Shown: positions 34,458 to 43,788 of the stretch, piece by piece
How positions within the stretch are numbered: position 1 is the first letter of the stretch
Layout of the letters: each line of letters opens with the position of its first letter
Notes under the pieces: model-generated
What the model was told of the DNA's origin: nothing
Seen by the model: only the letters and a program-made list of their open reading frames with translations
Database searches by the model: none
Origin: Acetobacter nitrogenifigens DSM 23921 = NBRC 105050
Lineage (GTDB): Bacteria > Pseudomonadota > Alphaproteobacteria > Acetobacterales > Acetobacteraceae
NCBI RefSeq assembly: GCF_000429165.1
Contig: NZ_AUBI01000009.1
Span: forward strand, 62,001 to 126,000
Length of the DNA: 64,000 nt
Direction of reading: 5' to 3'
Program-made: the position numbers and the translations under genes

Positions 34458-36020
34458 ATGACAGCCAGTAAACCGCTCCCCTTCGCAAGAAGTTTCGCCC
34501 GCCCCGTCAGCGCGACGCATCCAGATTGCGCACGCGTGGGGGACGTGCCGCAAGACCGCACGATTCACCTGACCATCGTGCTCAAGCCCTCGACGCCTAT
34601 CGACCCCACCGCCGCGCCGTTGAGTCGTGAGGAGTTCGCGGCCCGGCACGGAGCCAGCTCCGACGCCATCTCGCGCGTCGAAGCGTATGCCCGCGCGCAT
34701 GGCATGACGGTCGATCTGGCGGACGCGGCCCAGCATGTTGTGCGGGTGTCTGGCACGGTGAAGCAGGCCTGCGCCGCTTTTCGGCCCGAGAAACTGGGAC
34801 TGTACCGCTTCGCTGGACGCGCCGAGCCCGCGATGGCGCGAGAAGGGTCTTTGACCCTTCCTCCGGAGCTAAGCGACGACGTGGTCGCCGTCATGGGCTT
34901 CGATGAACGCCCGGTCGCACGCGCGCATTTTCGGCGTCTGCTTGCATCGGGGGGCAACGCTACAACTCAGGGAACCTCGATGGTCAGCGCAGCGGCGCGA
35001 TCCACATCGTCCTGGTCTCCCGTGGACGTTGCCAAGCATTATGGATTTCCGACAGACGTCACCGGCAAGGGGCAGACGATTGGCCTCATCGAACTGGGCG
35101 GCGGATATCAGGCCTCGCAGATGGCGGCCTATTTCAAAACTCTGGGCGTCGGTCGCACCGGAACGTTGACGGCAGTCAGCGTGGACCGCGCCTCCAATGC
35201 TCCCGACAATGACCCCAGCGGCGCGGATGGAGAAGTTCAACTCGACATCGAGGTCGCCGGATCGGTCGCGCCCGGCGCCAACATAGCCGTCTATTTCGGC
35301 CCCAATCAGGGCAGCGGCTTCTTCGACGCACTGAACACCGCCGTGCATGACAAAACGAATGCGCCGAGCGTCATCTCCATTAGCTGGGGCGGCCCGGAAA
35401 GCGGCTGGGAAGCCCAGGATATGGACGCCATGGACCAGACCATGCAGGCGGCCGGCGCCATGGGCGTGACCGTAACCGTCGCATCAGGCGACAACGGCGC
35501 GTCGGACGGCACAAACCAGACCTATATGGTCGATTTTCCAGCCTCCAGCCCGCACGCCCTGGGCTGCGGCGGCACTCGCCTGCCGCGCTCGGGCAGCGAA
35601 GTCGCCTGGAACGACGGCGCATCTGGTGGAGCCACCGGCGGCGGCTATTCGACTCATTTTACGAAGCCGGACTGGCAAAGCGGCAATGACGAATCATATC
35701 GCGGCGTGCCGGATGTCGCCGGAAACGCCGACCCGGAGACAGGGTATCAGGTGACGGTGGACGGAACCTCGACAGTCATCGGCGGCACCAGCGCTGTAGC
35801 GCCCCTCTGGGCCGCGCTGATCGCCCTGGCCAACGAGAAAAATGGCCACCCCGCCGGTTTTGTGAACGCCCGACTTTACGCAACGCCCACAGCGTTCAAT
35901 GACATCGTCTCCGGCGACAACAACGGCTATTCTGCCGCAAAGGGTTGGGATCCTGTGACCGGCCTCGGCAGTCCCAAGGGAGCCGCGATCGTCGCCGCCG
36001 TCGCACCCCCGACGACATAG
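34458..36020 (+). CDS. Sedolisin-family serine-carboxyl peptidase (S53, pro-kumamolisin type)
   Basis: 520 residues: N-terminal activation domain (~35-165, HLTIVLKPSTPIDPTAAPLS) and an S53 catalytic domain (~190-515). The catalytic set is complete: Glu259 and Asp263 in GEVQLDIEVAG (E-x3-D), Asp345 in VASGDNGAS (oxyanion acid) and Ser445 in GGTSAVAPLW. The calcium site at the end is shown by FNDIVSGDN and GWDPVTGLGSP. These are acid-active endopeptidases, fitting an acid-producing host. No ordinary signal peptide is visible before the prodomain, so the export route is unclear. It is preceded by the AT-rich gap and followed by a strong hairpin. Confidence 0.94.
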   Translation: MTASKPLPFARSFARPVSATHPDCARVGDVPQDRTIHLTIVLKPSTPIDPTAAPLSREEFAARHGASSDAISRVEAYARAHGMTVDLADAAQHVVRVSGTVKQACAAFRPEKLGLYRFAGRAEPAMAREGSLTLPPELSDDVVAVMGFDERPVARAHFRRLLASGGNATTQGTSMVSAAARSTSSWSPVDVAKHYGFPTDVTGKGQTIGLIELGGGYQASQMAAYFKTLGVGRTGTLTAVSVDRASNAPDNDPSGADGEVQLDIEVAGSVAPGANIAVYFGPNQGSGFFDALNTAVHDKTNAPSVISISWGGPESGWEAQDMDAMDQTMQAAGAMGVTVTVASGDNGASDGTNQTYMVDFPASSPHALGCGGTRLPRSGSEVAWNDGASGGATGGGYSTHFTKPDWQSGNDESYRGVPDVAGNADPETGYQVTVDGTSTVIGGTSAVAPLWAALIALANEKNGHPAGFVNARLYATPTAFNDIVSGDNNGYSAAKGWDPVTGLGSPKGAAIVAAVAPPTT

Positions 36021-36225
36021 CGTCCGCATCGGCAATACACACATATCAGAAGCGGGGGAGAGCATTCGGCCTGCGCTTCCCCGCGTCTCTTACTATCGCG
36101 TCGGGCGCATCTGAACGAGGCGTTCGCGGCGTAATGCTACCGGAAAGAAAACGCTGGAATTCCTCACAGTATTGCCGTTTCCGGGCTGATCGAGGGAGGC
36201 ACGCCCCACCCAAATATTCTGATAC

Positions 36226-36273
36226 GCCAAGGGGCGCGAGAAGCTGCGTCAGCAGCCTTTCGCGCCCCTTGGC
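36226..36273 (+). terminator. Strong hairpin terminator after the sedolisin gene
   Basis: GCCAAGGGGCGCGA (36226-36239) pairs perfectly with TCGCGCCCCTTGGC (36260-36273); the 20-base loop can pair further. ATTTTC follows on the plus strand. It lies 206 bp after the sedolisin stop and 120 bp before the convergent bfr end, and may serve both. The remainder of the 36021-36392 gap shows only a weak 7-bp hairpin near 36347-36369. Confidence 0.7.
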
Positions 36274-36392
36274 ATTTTCACCGAAACAGCCGCTCGCCGC
36301 CTTTGACTATAAACGACGGGCGCTACGTATGCGCTGACCGCAAACGGTCGGTCCTTATCCAAGACCGACGCCGCCCGCTGTCGCTAGCTTTT

Positions 36393-36881
36393 TTACTCCT
36401 GATCGGGAGCCGACGCGGAGTTGAGCTGAATATAACGCTCGATCCCGATCTGCTTGATCAGGTCGAACTGGCGATCCAGATAGTCCTCGTGCTCTTCTTC
36501 GTTATCAAGGATCTTCAGCAGCAGGTCACGAGACACGTAATCGCGCACGCTCTCGCAATATGCGATTCCATCGCGAAGATCGGCGAGCGCCTTCTCTTCG
36601 AGCTTCAGATCGCATTCGAGGATTTCCTTGACGTCCTGACCGATCAGGATCGTGTTCAGACGCTGCACGTTCGGAAGGCCGCCGAGATAGAGGATGCGCT
36701 CGATCAGCCAGTCGGCGTGACGCATTTCTTCGATGGATTCCTCATACTCCTTCTTGCCGAGCAGCGTGACGCCCCAGTGGCGCAGCGTCCGGGCGTGAAG
36801 GAAATACTGGTTGATCGCCGTCAGTTCGTTGGTGAGCTGCAGGTTGAGGTATTCGACAACCTTCGGGTCTTTGATGGCCAT
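36393..36881 (-). CDS. bfr: Bacterioferritin
   Basis: 162 residues, a four-helix-bundle subunit of the 24-mer iron store. All ferroxidase ligands are present, one residue later than in E. coli: Glu19, Glu52, His55, Glu95, Glu128 and His131. The heme-binding methionine is Met53 in EEMRHADWL. It oxidises Fe(II) and stores the mineral core, with heme between subunit pairs. A TGATAAT/ATAATCA imperfect palindrome 95 bp upstream could be a Fur-type site. It is divergent from the alcohol dehydrogenase gene. Confidence 0.97.
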   Translation of the reverse strand: MAIKDPKVVEYLNLQLTNELTAINQYFLHARTLRHWGVTLLGKKEYEESIEEMRHADWLIERILYLGGLPNVQRLNTILIGQDVKEILECDLKLEEKALADLRDGIAYCESVRDYVSRDLLLKILDNEEEHEDYLDRQFDLIKQIGIERYIQLNSASAPDQE

Positions 36882-36975
36882 AACGCGCTTCTTTCTGGTC
36901 CGTTCGAGTAAATATGCGGGTCTATGTATCGCATGACATGATGACGCGCAATGAAAAAATCATGTTATATCAATG

Positions 36976-36996
36976 TGATAATGGGTATAATAATCA
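36976..36996. promoter_or_regulatory. Possible Fur-like site between bfr and the alcohol dehydrogenase gene
   Basis: TGATAAT and ATAATCA, separated by seven bases, form an imperfect inverted repeat (six of seven pairs) within an AT-rich stretch that also contains TATAAT (36986-36991). It resembles half of the GATAATGATAATCATTATC Fur consensus. The rest of the 36882-37231 gap shows nothing else. Confidence 0.35.
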
Positions 36997-37231
36997 GTTG
37001 CAAGCCAATTCGGACGCAGTCGCAACATTGTCAGATCAGAATTTGCCGCCATGAACGTCCCGCCGCCGATCACGGCGCCTGTATAGGTTTTTCCTTCCTT
37101 GTTTGAAGATTATTCAAGGAGACGAAGGGACGCCGTATCCCTTGTGGTGACGGCGCGCCGTGCATATCGTTCGCGCCTCAGAACAATGAGGGCGGCTTGT
37201 CGTCGCCATACGGTTGAGAGTGAGACGCCAC

Positions 37232-39442
37232 ATGCCCCATCGCCCCCGCGCCCCGAGGCCCTTGACCCGCCGCGCAGGAGCCCTGCTCGGCCAGACGGCG
37301 CTCACCCTGTGCCTGCTCATCTCCGCCTCGTTGACTGCCCACGCGGAAGCAGGCGCGGGCGCATCCACCGGCGACGCCATAACGCATGCGGACGACCATC
37401 CGGGCGAATGGCTGGGGCACGGACGCACGTGGTCCGAACAGCGTTACAGCCCGCTCGACGCGATCAACGCCGACAATGTCGGTAGCCTGCATCTGGCGTG
37501 GCATCTCGATCTCGACACCAATCGGGGGCAGGAAGGGTCGCCGATCGTCGAGGGCGGCGTGATGTACGAGACCACGGCCTGGAGCATGGTCAAGGCGGTC
37601 GACGCGGCGACGGGCAAACTGCTGTGGTCCTACGATCCCAAGGTCGTACGCTCGTTCGCCGACAAGGGATGTTGCGACGTGGTGAACCGCGGCCCGGCTC
37701 TCTGGAACGACAAGATTTATGTGGCGACATACGACAACCGTCTTATCGCGTTGGACAAGCATGACGGACATGTCGTGTGGAGCGTCGATACGATCCCGCA
37801 CGACGCGGAACTCGGCTCGCAACGCTCCTACACCATCACCGGCGCGCCGCTTGCCGCCAAAGGGCAGATTGTCATCGGCAACGGCGGAGCAGAATTGGGC
37901 GCGCGCGGGTTTATTTCCGCCTTCAACGCCGAGACCGGCAAGCTGTCATGGCGTTTCTACACCGTGCCGAACGCACATAACGCACCCGACCACGCGGCCT
38001 CTGACGATGTATTGCGCAAGGTGGCGTATCCTACCTGGAGCAAGGGCGGCGCATGGCTCACGCAGGGCGGCGGCGGCACCGCGTGGGATTCAATCGTCTA
38101 TGACCCTGTCACAGACCTGATCTATATCGGTACCGGCAACGGATCCCCATGGAGCTACCTCCTACGGTCTGAGGGTAAGGGCGACAACCTGTTTCTTTCC
38201 AGCATCATCGCCGTCAAGCCGGATACCGGCGAATATGTATGGCACTTTCAGGAAACTCCTAAAGATCAGTGGGATTATACCTCCGTCCAGCATATCATGA
38301 CGCTGGATCTGCCGATTAACGGAACCATGCGGCACGTAATCGCGCACGCGCCCAAAAACGGATTTTTCTATATTCTTGACGCCAAAACCGGCGAGTTTCT
38401 GTCTGGAAAGAACTTTGTCTACGTCAATTGGGCGAAGGGACTGGATCCGAAGACCGGGCGTCCTCTTTTTACCCCCGACGCGCTTTATTCCACGAAAGGG
38501 AACCTCTGGTACGGGTTCCCTGGCACCATGGGCGGGCACGGCGTTCCGGAAATGGCGTACAGCCCGAAAACCGGATACGTCTACATTCCTGTCCAGCAAG
38601 CGCCCGATTTCTATCAAACCGCCCACACGATGGAGGTTCATCCGGACGCCTGGAATCTGGGCGAAGAGACCGTCGCAAGCGATGCACGGGACTCTTACCA
38701 ATCACTTGCAAAAATCACCAGGGATCTTCGCGGCTGGCTGGTAGCGTGGGATCCTGTGCACCAGCGCGCCGCCTGGCGCACGCCGGAAGGAACAGATCCG
38801 ATCAACGGCGGTCTTCTCGCGACAGCTGGCGATGTTGTGTTTCAGGGTTTGGCCAACGGGCAATTTCACGCTTACGATGCCCGAAACGGCAAGGACCTAT
38901 TTTCCTTTGACGCACAAAGCGGAATTCTTGCGCCTCCAGTCAGCTACCTTGCGAATAGCAAGCAGTATGTCGCTGTAGAAGTCGGTTGGGGCGGAGGCTA
39001 CGGACTTTACCCGAGCGGTCTGGAGCGCAGGAAGCCAGGTTCCACCAATCATTCCCGCATCCTCGCATTTACTCTGGACGGCGCCGATAGCCTGCCACCC
39101 GCACAGGTGATGTCGCTGCCACCCCTTTCGCCGCCGCATGACTATGACAAAAAGAGCGCGCTCGCGGGAAGTCGTCAGTTCGCATTATACTGCCAGTGGT
39201 GTCACGGAAATCTCGCCAAATCGAACGGCGTTTTGCCTGACCTGCGCTACTCGTCGGCGATCGCCGACAACGGGGCATTCGAATCCATCGTCGGCAAGGG
39301 CGCGCTCGAGGCCTTCGGCATGGATCGCTTCGACAAATCGCTGTCCCCCGAAGAAATCGAGACGATCCGTCAGTATCTGATCTGGCGCGCGCATCAGACA
39401 CTGGAAGAACAGGCCGCCAAGGGCGGGAAGCCTGCTCACTAA
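37232..39442 (+). CDS. PQQ-dependent quinohemoprotein alcohol dehydrogenase
   Basis: 736 residues from ATG 37232; TTG 37214 and GTG 37220 in frame are less likely. A signal peptide (~12-38, ending AHAEA) sends it to the periplasm. The eight-bladed PQQ propeller (~45-620) has the vicinal disulfide Cys147-Cys148 (KGCCDVV), the calcium/PQQ Asn in IGTGNGSPW and the catalytic Asp region QWDYTSV. A C-terminal cytochrome c domain carries CQWCH (654-658) with likely axial Met697 (FGMDRF). It oxidises primary alcohols, including ethanol, passing electrons through heme c. Length fits subunit I of acetic acid bacterial ADH, but no adhB cytochrome gene is adjacent, so it may be a soluble ADH II type. Confidence 0.94.
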   Translation: MPHRPRAPRPLTRRAGALLGQTALTLCLLISASLTAHAEAGAGASTGDAITHADDHPGEWLGHGRTWSEQRYSPLDAINADNVGSLHLAWHLDLDTNRGQEGSPIVEGGVMYETTAWSMVKAVDAATGKLLWSYDPKVVRSFADKGCCDVVNRGPALWNDKIYVATYDNRLIALDKHDGHVVWSVDTIPHDAELGSQRSYTITGAPLAAKGQIVIGNGGAELGARGFISAFNAETGKLSWRFYTVPNAHNAPDHAASDDVLRKVAYPTWSKGGAWLTQGGGGTAWDSIVYDPVTDLIYIGTGNGSPWSYLLRSEGKGDNLFLSSIIAVKPDTGEYVWHFQETPKDQWDYTSVQHIMTLDLPINGTMRHVIAHAPKNGFFYILDAKTGEFLSGKNFVYVNWAKGLDPKTGRPLFTPDALYSTKGNLWYGFPGTMGGHGVPEMAYSPKTGYVYIPVQQAPDFYQTAHTMEVHPDAWNLGEETVASDARDSYQSLAKITRDLRGWLVAWDPVHQRAAWRTPEGTDPINGGLLATAGDVVFQGLANGQFHAYDARNGKDLFSFDAQSGILAPPVSYLANSKQYVAVEVGWGGGYGLYPSGLERRKPGSTNHSRILAFTLDGADSLPPAQVMSLPPLSPPHDYDKKSALAGSRQFALYCQWCHGNLAKSNGVLPDLRYSSAIADNGAFESIVGKGALEAFGMDRFDKSLSPEEIETIRQYLIWRAHQTLEEQAAKGGKPAH

Positions 39443-39501
39443 AGCACACCGCGCGGACAGCCTGCATAATCCCATAGAGATACTGGGGGAGGCCAGCAGC
39501 C

Positions 39502-42500
39502 TCACAACGATGTCGCTAGCTCAAGCGGACTCTCCGGTTTGCCCGAAACAGGCTCCTCTGACGGCTTTATACGGTACCAGATTGCGTAAAGCGCAGGAAG
39601 GAACATCAGAATCAACACTGTTCCTGCCGCCGTGCCCCCGATCAGGGTATAGGCCAACGATCCCCAGAATACAGATTCCGTCAGCGGGATGAAGGCGAGC
39701 ACAGCGGCCAATGCCGTCAGGATAACGGGACGGGCGCGCTGCACAGTCGCTTCGACCACCGAGTGGAACGGGTCGAGTCCCGCCGCCTGATTCACCTTGA
39801 TCTGCCCGATGAGAATCAACGTATTGCGCATCAGGATTCCCGACAGACCAATCAACCCGAGGATCGCATTAAAACCGAACGGTTGATGAAAAATCAGCAG
39901 AGTCGGCACTGTCCCGATCAATCCCAGCGGCGCCGTGAGAAACACCATGAACATGCCGGAAATAGAGCGGGTCTCGAACACCAGAACGATCAGGGTCAGT
40001 AGAATCATAACCGGGAAAATCGGCGCCAGCGCTGCGTTCGCCTTTCCGGATTCCTCCGCATTGCCGCCGACCTCGATGCGATAACCAGGCGGCAACGTCG
40101 CCCGCACCGGGGCCAGCGCCTGATTAATCGCCGCAGCGACCTGCGGTGGTTGCATTCCCTCGTCGATGTCGCTTTGCACCGTGATCGTCGGAACCCGATC
40201 CCGCCGCCGCAGCACCGGATCTTCCGCGTCGATTTCGACATGCCCGATCTGGCTGAGCGGAATCAGTTGGCCTGTCCGATTACTGATGCTCATATCGCCC
40301 AGTCGCGCAGGATCAAGACGATCGAGCCCCGCGCTGCGAACCACAAGATCCACCGCCCGAATATCCTCACGCACCTGCGTCACAGGAGCGCCCAGCAACA
40401 GAAACTGGATTTGCTCCGACGCCTCCTGCGGCGACAGACCGATCAGTTGCAGGCGCGCCTGATCCAGCACGAAATGCACGGTCTGCGCACGCTCGCCCCA
40501 GTCGGTATTCACCTGTCGCGTGTCAGGGTTGTGTCGCATGACCTCGCTCACCTGCGCAGCGATGCTACGCACTCGATCGACGTCCGGCCCCATAACCCGG
40601 AACATGATCGGAAAATGCGTGTACGGACCGAAGACAAACTGCGTCACACGAATTCGCGCGTCGGGAGCGATGCCCTGCGCCACCGCCTGCCTCATACGAT
40701 CGCGCAGGTGATCGCGGGCCTCAGCGTTCAGTGTCAGGACCACAATTTTCGCGAAGGCCGGGTCTGGCAGCTCTGGGTTATAGGCCAGGAAAAAACGGGG
40801 AGCACCCGCTCCGACGTAGCTGGTGACGATCTTCGCTTCCGGCTGCTTTTTCAGCCACGCCTCCACACGAGCGGTAACCCGTGTGGTCGTCTCGATGCTT
40901 GTTCCCTCCGGCATCTGCACTTCAGCCAGCAATTCTGGACGGTCCGAGCTGGGAAAGAATTGCTGACGGACAGCGCCCATCCCCAAGACAGACAGCACGA
41001 ACAGCGACAGAACGGTTCCAGCCACCAGAAGCTTGCGGCGGACGACCCACACCACAAGACGACGGAAGCGCTGATAATTCGGCGTGGCGTAGATATGTTC
41101 GTAAGCGCCGTCGATTTTTTTGATATCCGGCAACAGCTTCACGCCAAGATAGGGCGTGAACACCACGGCCACGAACCAGGAAGTCAGCAGCGCGTAACCG
41201 ACGATCCAGAAAATATTCCCTGCGTATTCTCCCGCGGTCGACCGGGCGAAGCCAACGGGCGTGAAACCGATGATCGTCACCAGAGTGCCCGCCAGCATCG
41301 GCGCCGCCGTATGGCTCCATGCATAGGCGGCAGCTTTCGTGCGTTCGTATCCCTCCTCCAGCTTCACCACCATCATTTCAATTGCGATGATCGCATCGTC
41401 AACAAGAAGCCCGAGTGAGATGATCAGCGCCCCCAGCGTAATTCGGTCCAGAGCCCGGCCCGTCACCAGCATGATCACCATGACGATCGACAGCGTCAGC
41501 GGCACGGCCGCCGCGACGACGATGCCGACGCGCCAGCCGAGGCTGAGCAGGCTTACGACCATCACGACGGCAAGAGCGACGAAAAATTTCAGCATGAACT
41601 CACCGACCGCGGCGTGAATAATTCCCGCCTGATCGACGATTTTCGTCAGGGTGACGCCAGACGGCAGATCTGCGCCAAGTGTCTTTTCTGCGGCCGCCAG
41701 AGAGGCGCCCAGTTTCAGTCCGTTCCAGTGATCCTGCATGACGACGTTCAGAATCAGCGTCTGCGCCCCGCTGTGCCGAACAAGATAGGTTGGCGGGTCC
41801 TCATATCCACGCTCAACCGTCGCGATATCGGAAATCTTGAATGTCCTGCCTTCGGCGGTGACAGGAATGTCCCGGATTTTTTGCAGATCGTCCAGCGCCC
41901 CGTCCAGACGCACGAAGACCTGCGGGCCACGCGTGTCGATCGAACCCGCCGGTGTCACCGCATTCTGACGACGCAGCGCAGCGAACATATCCTGCGCGCT
42001 GATCCCCAGCGTCGTCAGTCTGGCGTTGGAGAAATTGACGAATATTCGTTCCGGACGTTCGCCGACGATATCGACCTTGCGTACGCCGGGGACATGCAGA
42101 AGGCGCTGCCGCACGGTCTCCGCCTGCCGAACCAGAAGATGTTCGGGAAGTCCATGACCGTCCAGCGCATAGACCGCAAAGTCGACGTCTGAATATTCAT
42201 CATTGACGAATGGCCCCTGCACGCCCTGGGGCAGAAGCGGCATGGCGTCATAGAGTTTTTTCCGGACCTGATAGAATTGTTCCGGCACGGCGGCGGGCGG
42301 AATCGTGTCCTTGAGCGTGACCATCATCAACGCCAGTCCGGGTCGCGCCAACGTTTCCACGCGATCGTACCACTGCAGTTCCTGCACGCGCTTTTCAAGA
42401 GGATCCGCCACCAGATCCTGCATCTCCTTCGCAGTGGCGCCGGGCCAGACAGCCGCCACGGTCAGAGTCTTGACTGTAAAAGCCGGGTCTTCGGCTCGAC

Positions 42501-42606
42501 CGAGACTGAAAAAGGCGAAAGCTCCCGATAACGCCAGCGCTATGATCAGGAACAGCGTGATTCCACGCTCGCGCACCGCGAGGGCGGAGAGGTTAAATCC
42601 GCTCAT
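39502..42606 (-). CDS. RND efflux transporter permease
   Basis: 1034 residues, typical for the HAE-type RND pump. It begins LSALAVRERGITLFLIIALA (TM1). TM4 has LLVDDAIIAIEMMVVKLEEG, with the Asp-Asp pair for proton relay, and the second half repeats the fold (IGLSGILMRNTLILIGQ, PVILTALAAVLAFIPLTESV). It exports drugs or other small amphiphiles using the proton gradient. The ATG overlaps the adaptor stop (ATGA), so the two are coupled. With the adaptor upstream, TetR and the divergent outer-membrane factor it forms a complete tripartite system. Substrate is unknown. Confidence 0.95.
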   Translation of the reverse strand: MSGFNLSALAVRERGITLFLIIALALSGAFAFFSLGRAEDPAFTVKTLTVAAVWPGATAKEMQDLVADPLEKRVQELQWYDRVETLARPGLALMMVTLKDTIPPAAVPEQFYQVRKKLYDAMPLLPQGVQGPFVNDEYSDVDFAVYALDGHGLPEHLLVRQAETVRQRLLHVPGVRKVDIVGERPERIFVNFSNARLTTLGISAQDMFAALRRQNAVTPAGSIDTRGPQVFVRLDGALDDLQKIRDIPVTAEGRTFKISDIATVERGYEDPPTYLVRHSGAQTLILNVVMQDHWNGLKLGASLAAAEKTLGADLPSGVTLTKIVDQAGIIHAAVGEFMLKFFVALAVVMVVSLLSLGWRVGIVVAAAVPLTLSIVMVIMLVTGRALDRITLGALIISLGLLVDDAIIAIEMMVVKLEEGYERTKAAAYAWSHTAAPMLAGTLVTIIGFTPVGFARSTAGEYAGNIFWIVGYALLTSWFVAVVFTPYLGVKLLPDIKKIDGAYEHIYATPNYQRFRRLVVWVVRRKLLVAGTVLSLFVLSVLGMGAVRQQFFPSSDRPELLAEVQMPEGTSIETTTRVTARVEAWLKKQPEAKIVTSYVGAGAPRFFLAYNPELPDPAFAKIVVLTLNAEARDHLRDRMRQAVAQGIAPDARIRVTQFVFGPYTHFPIMFRVMGPDVDRVRSIAAQVSEVMRHNPDTRQVNTDWGERAQTVHFVLDQARLQLIGLSPQEASEQIQFLLLGAPVTQVREDIRAVDLVVRSAGLDRLDPARLGDMSISNRTGQLIPLSQIGHVEIDAEDPVLRRRDRVPTITVQSDIDEGMQPPQVAAAINQALAPVRATLPPGYRIEVGGNAEESGKANAALAPIFPVMILLTLIVLVFETRSISGMFMVFLTAPLGLIGTVPTLLIFHQPFGFNAILGLIGLSGILMRNTLILIGQIKVNQAAGLDPFHSVVEATVQRARPVILTALAAVLAFIPLTESVFWGSLAYTLIGGTAAGTVLILMFLPALYAIWYRIKPSEEPVSGKPESPLELATSL

Positions 42607-43703
42607 TGCATCGCGACTTTCGTCGAAGTGATCTGAATATGTTCCCCGGCATGAAGGTAGTGGCCGCCCACCGCCGCGATCAACATGCCCGCACGCAGAT
42701 CCGCCCCAGGAACGATCGTCGCCGTCTCATCACCTACGCTCGCGAGTTTCACCGGATGAAAACTGACCGTCGACGCACCTTCGTCCACGCTCCAGACTCC
42801 GGGACCTTTTCCTTCGTCGTCGATCGCGCCCAACGGCACGACAAAGGCGGACAAGGCATCGTTCGCGTCAGGCAGGCGGACGCGCACCGTCGCACCAAGC
42901 GGCGCATCCGCGCCCGCGCCCTCCATAACGTAACGGGCCTCGAACGTGCGGGTGCGCGGATCCGCTGCGTCGGAGAGTTGGCGCAGACGTGCGGTTACGC
43001 TGAGCCTGTTTCCGTACAGCTCGGCCTCCGCCGTCGAATGCAGGGCGGGGCGCACACCTTCTGGCAGTTCGACCGAAGCTTCACGCGGTCCCTCATGCGC
43101 CAGCACGATAACCGTCTGACCTGCTGCGACGACATGGCCCGGCTCCGCCAGCGTCTGAACGACGACGCCATCCGCATCCGCACGAAGGAAAGCGTAATCA
43201 TGCTGATTTCGCGCTATTTTTTCCTGAGCAATCGCTGCATCCAGCTGAGCGCGGGCGCTATCGGCAGCCGCCTTGATCTGGTCGTAGACCGAAGCCGAAA
43301 CAGCGCCGGTCGCCACAAGGCCATGATAGCGACGCTCGTCGGCCGCGGTCTGGTTCCAGCGCGCCTGAAGCGACGCCACGCCGCCAACCTGCGTCGTTAC
43401 TGCATGGACATAATCCGTTGGATCAAGACGCATCAGCGCCTGTCCTTTGGAAACAGTCTGTCCAGCGTCGACCAGTCTCTCGACGATCTTGCCGGCAACC
43501 CGGAACCCGAGATCGCTTTGCACGTGCGCCGCTACAACCCCAGTGTAGGCACGCCCGCCGGGCGCCGCCGGGTCGATCCGCACGACCTCGACGACGCGCT
43601 CGGCCGTGCGGGGATCTGGCTCATTTTTTTGTTTACAGGCCGACAGCCCCAAAGCGACGCAAAGGCTAGCTGTAGCGAGAAGGGAAAGGCGTGTTCCAGC
43701 CAT
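42603..43703 (-). CDS. RND efflux periplasmic adaptor lipoprotein
   Basis: 366 residues of the membrane-fusion family. The N-terminus has a lipobox (LGLSAC, then Lys), so it is anchored by lipid. The split lipoyl domain is seen at AHVQSDLGFRVAGKIVERLVDAGQTV and ADADGVVVQTLAEPGHVV, flanking a helical hairpin (~95-165); a beta-barrel and membrane-proximal domain follow. It bridges the RND permease to the outer-membrane channel. Its promoter region holds TTGACA inside the TetR operator at 43742-43769. Confidence 0.94.
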   Translation of the reverse strand: MAGTRLSLLATASLCVALGLSACKQKNEPDPRTAERVVEVVRIDPAAPGGRAYTGVVAAHVQSDLGFRVAGKIVERLVDAGQTVSKGQALMRLDPTDYVHAVTTQVGGVASLQARWNQTAADERRYHGLVATGAVSASVYDQIKAAADSARAQLDAAIAQEKIARNQHDYAFLRADADGVVVQTLAEPGHVVAAGQTVIVLAHEGPREASVELPEGVRPALHSTAEAELYGNRLSVTARLRQLSDAADPRTRTFEARYVMEGAGADAPLGATVRVRLPDANDALSAFVVPLGAIDDEGKGPGVWSVDEGASTVSFHPVKLASVGDETATIVPGADLRAGMLIAAVGGHYLHAGEHIQITSTKVAMQ

Positions 43704-43741
43704 GATCTGGCTCCCACTGGGTTAGGGAGCCCAAATTGTAC

Positions 43742-43769
43742 ACGAGTGACTATATTGTCAATTGGTCAC
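43742..43769. promoter_or_regulatory. Operator copy 1 for the RND-system TetR
   Basis: ACGAGTGAC, 14 bases, GTCAC. The same arrangement with the same 14-base spacing occurs at 44458-44485, and 10 of 14 spacer bases also agree. On the minus strand it contains TTGACA, a fitting -35 box for the adaptor gene, so repressor binding would block that promoter. Confidence 0.75.
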
Positions 43770-43788
43770 AATTCTATTTTCTACCGGC

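Noticed and set aside
36347-36369. Terminator hairpin for bfr
   Set aside because: Only a 7-bp stem (GTCGGTC/GACCGAC) with no T-run on either strand.
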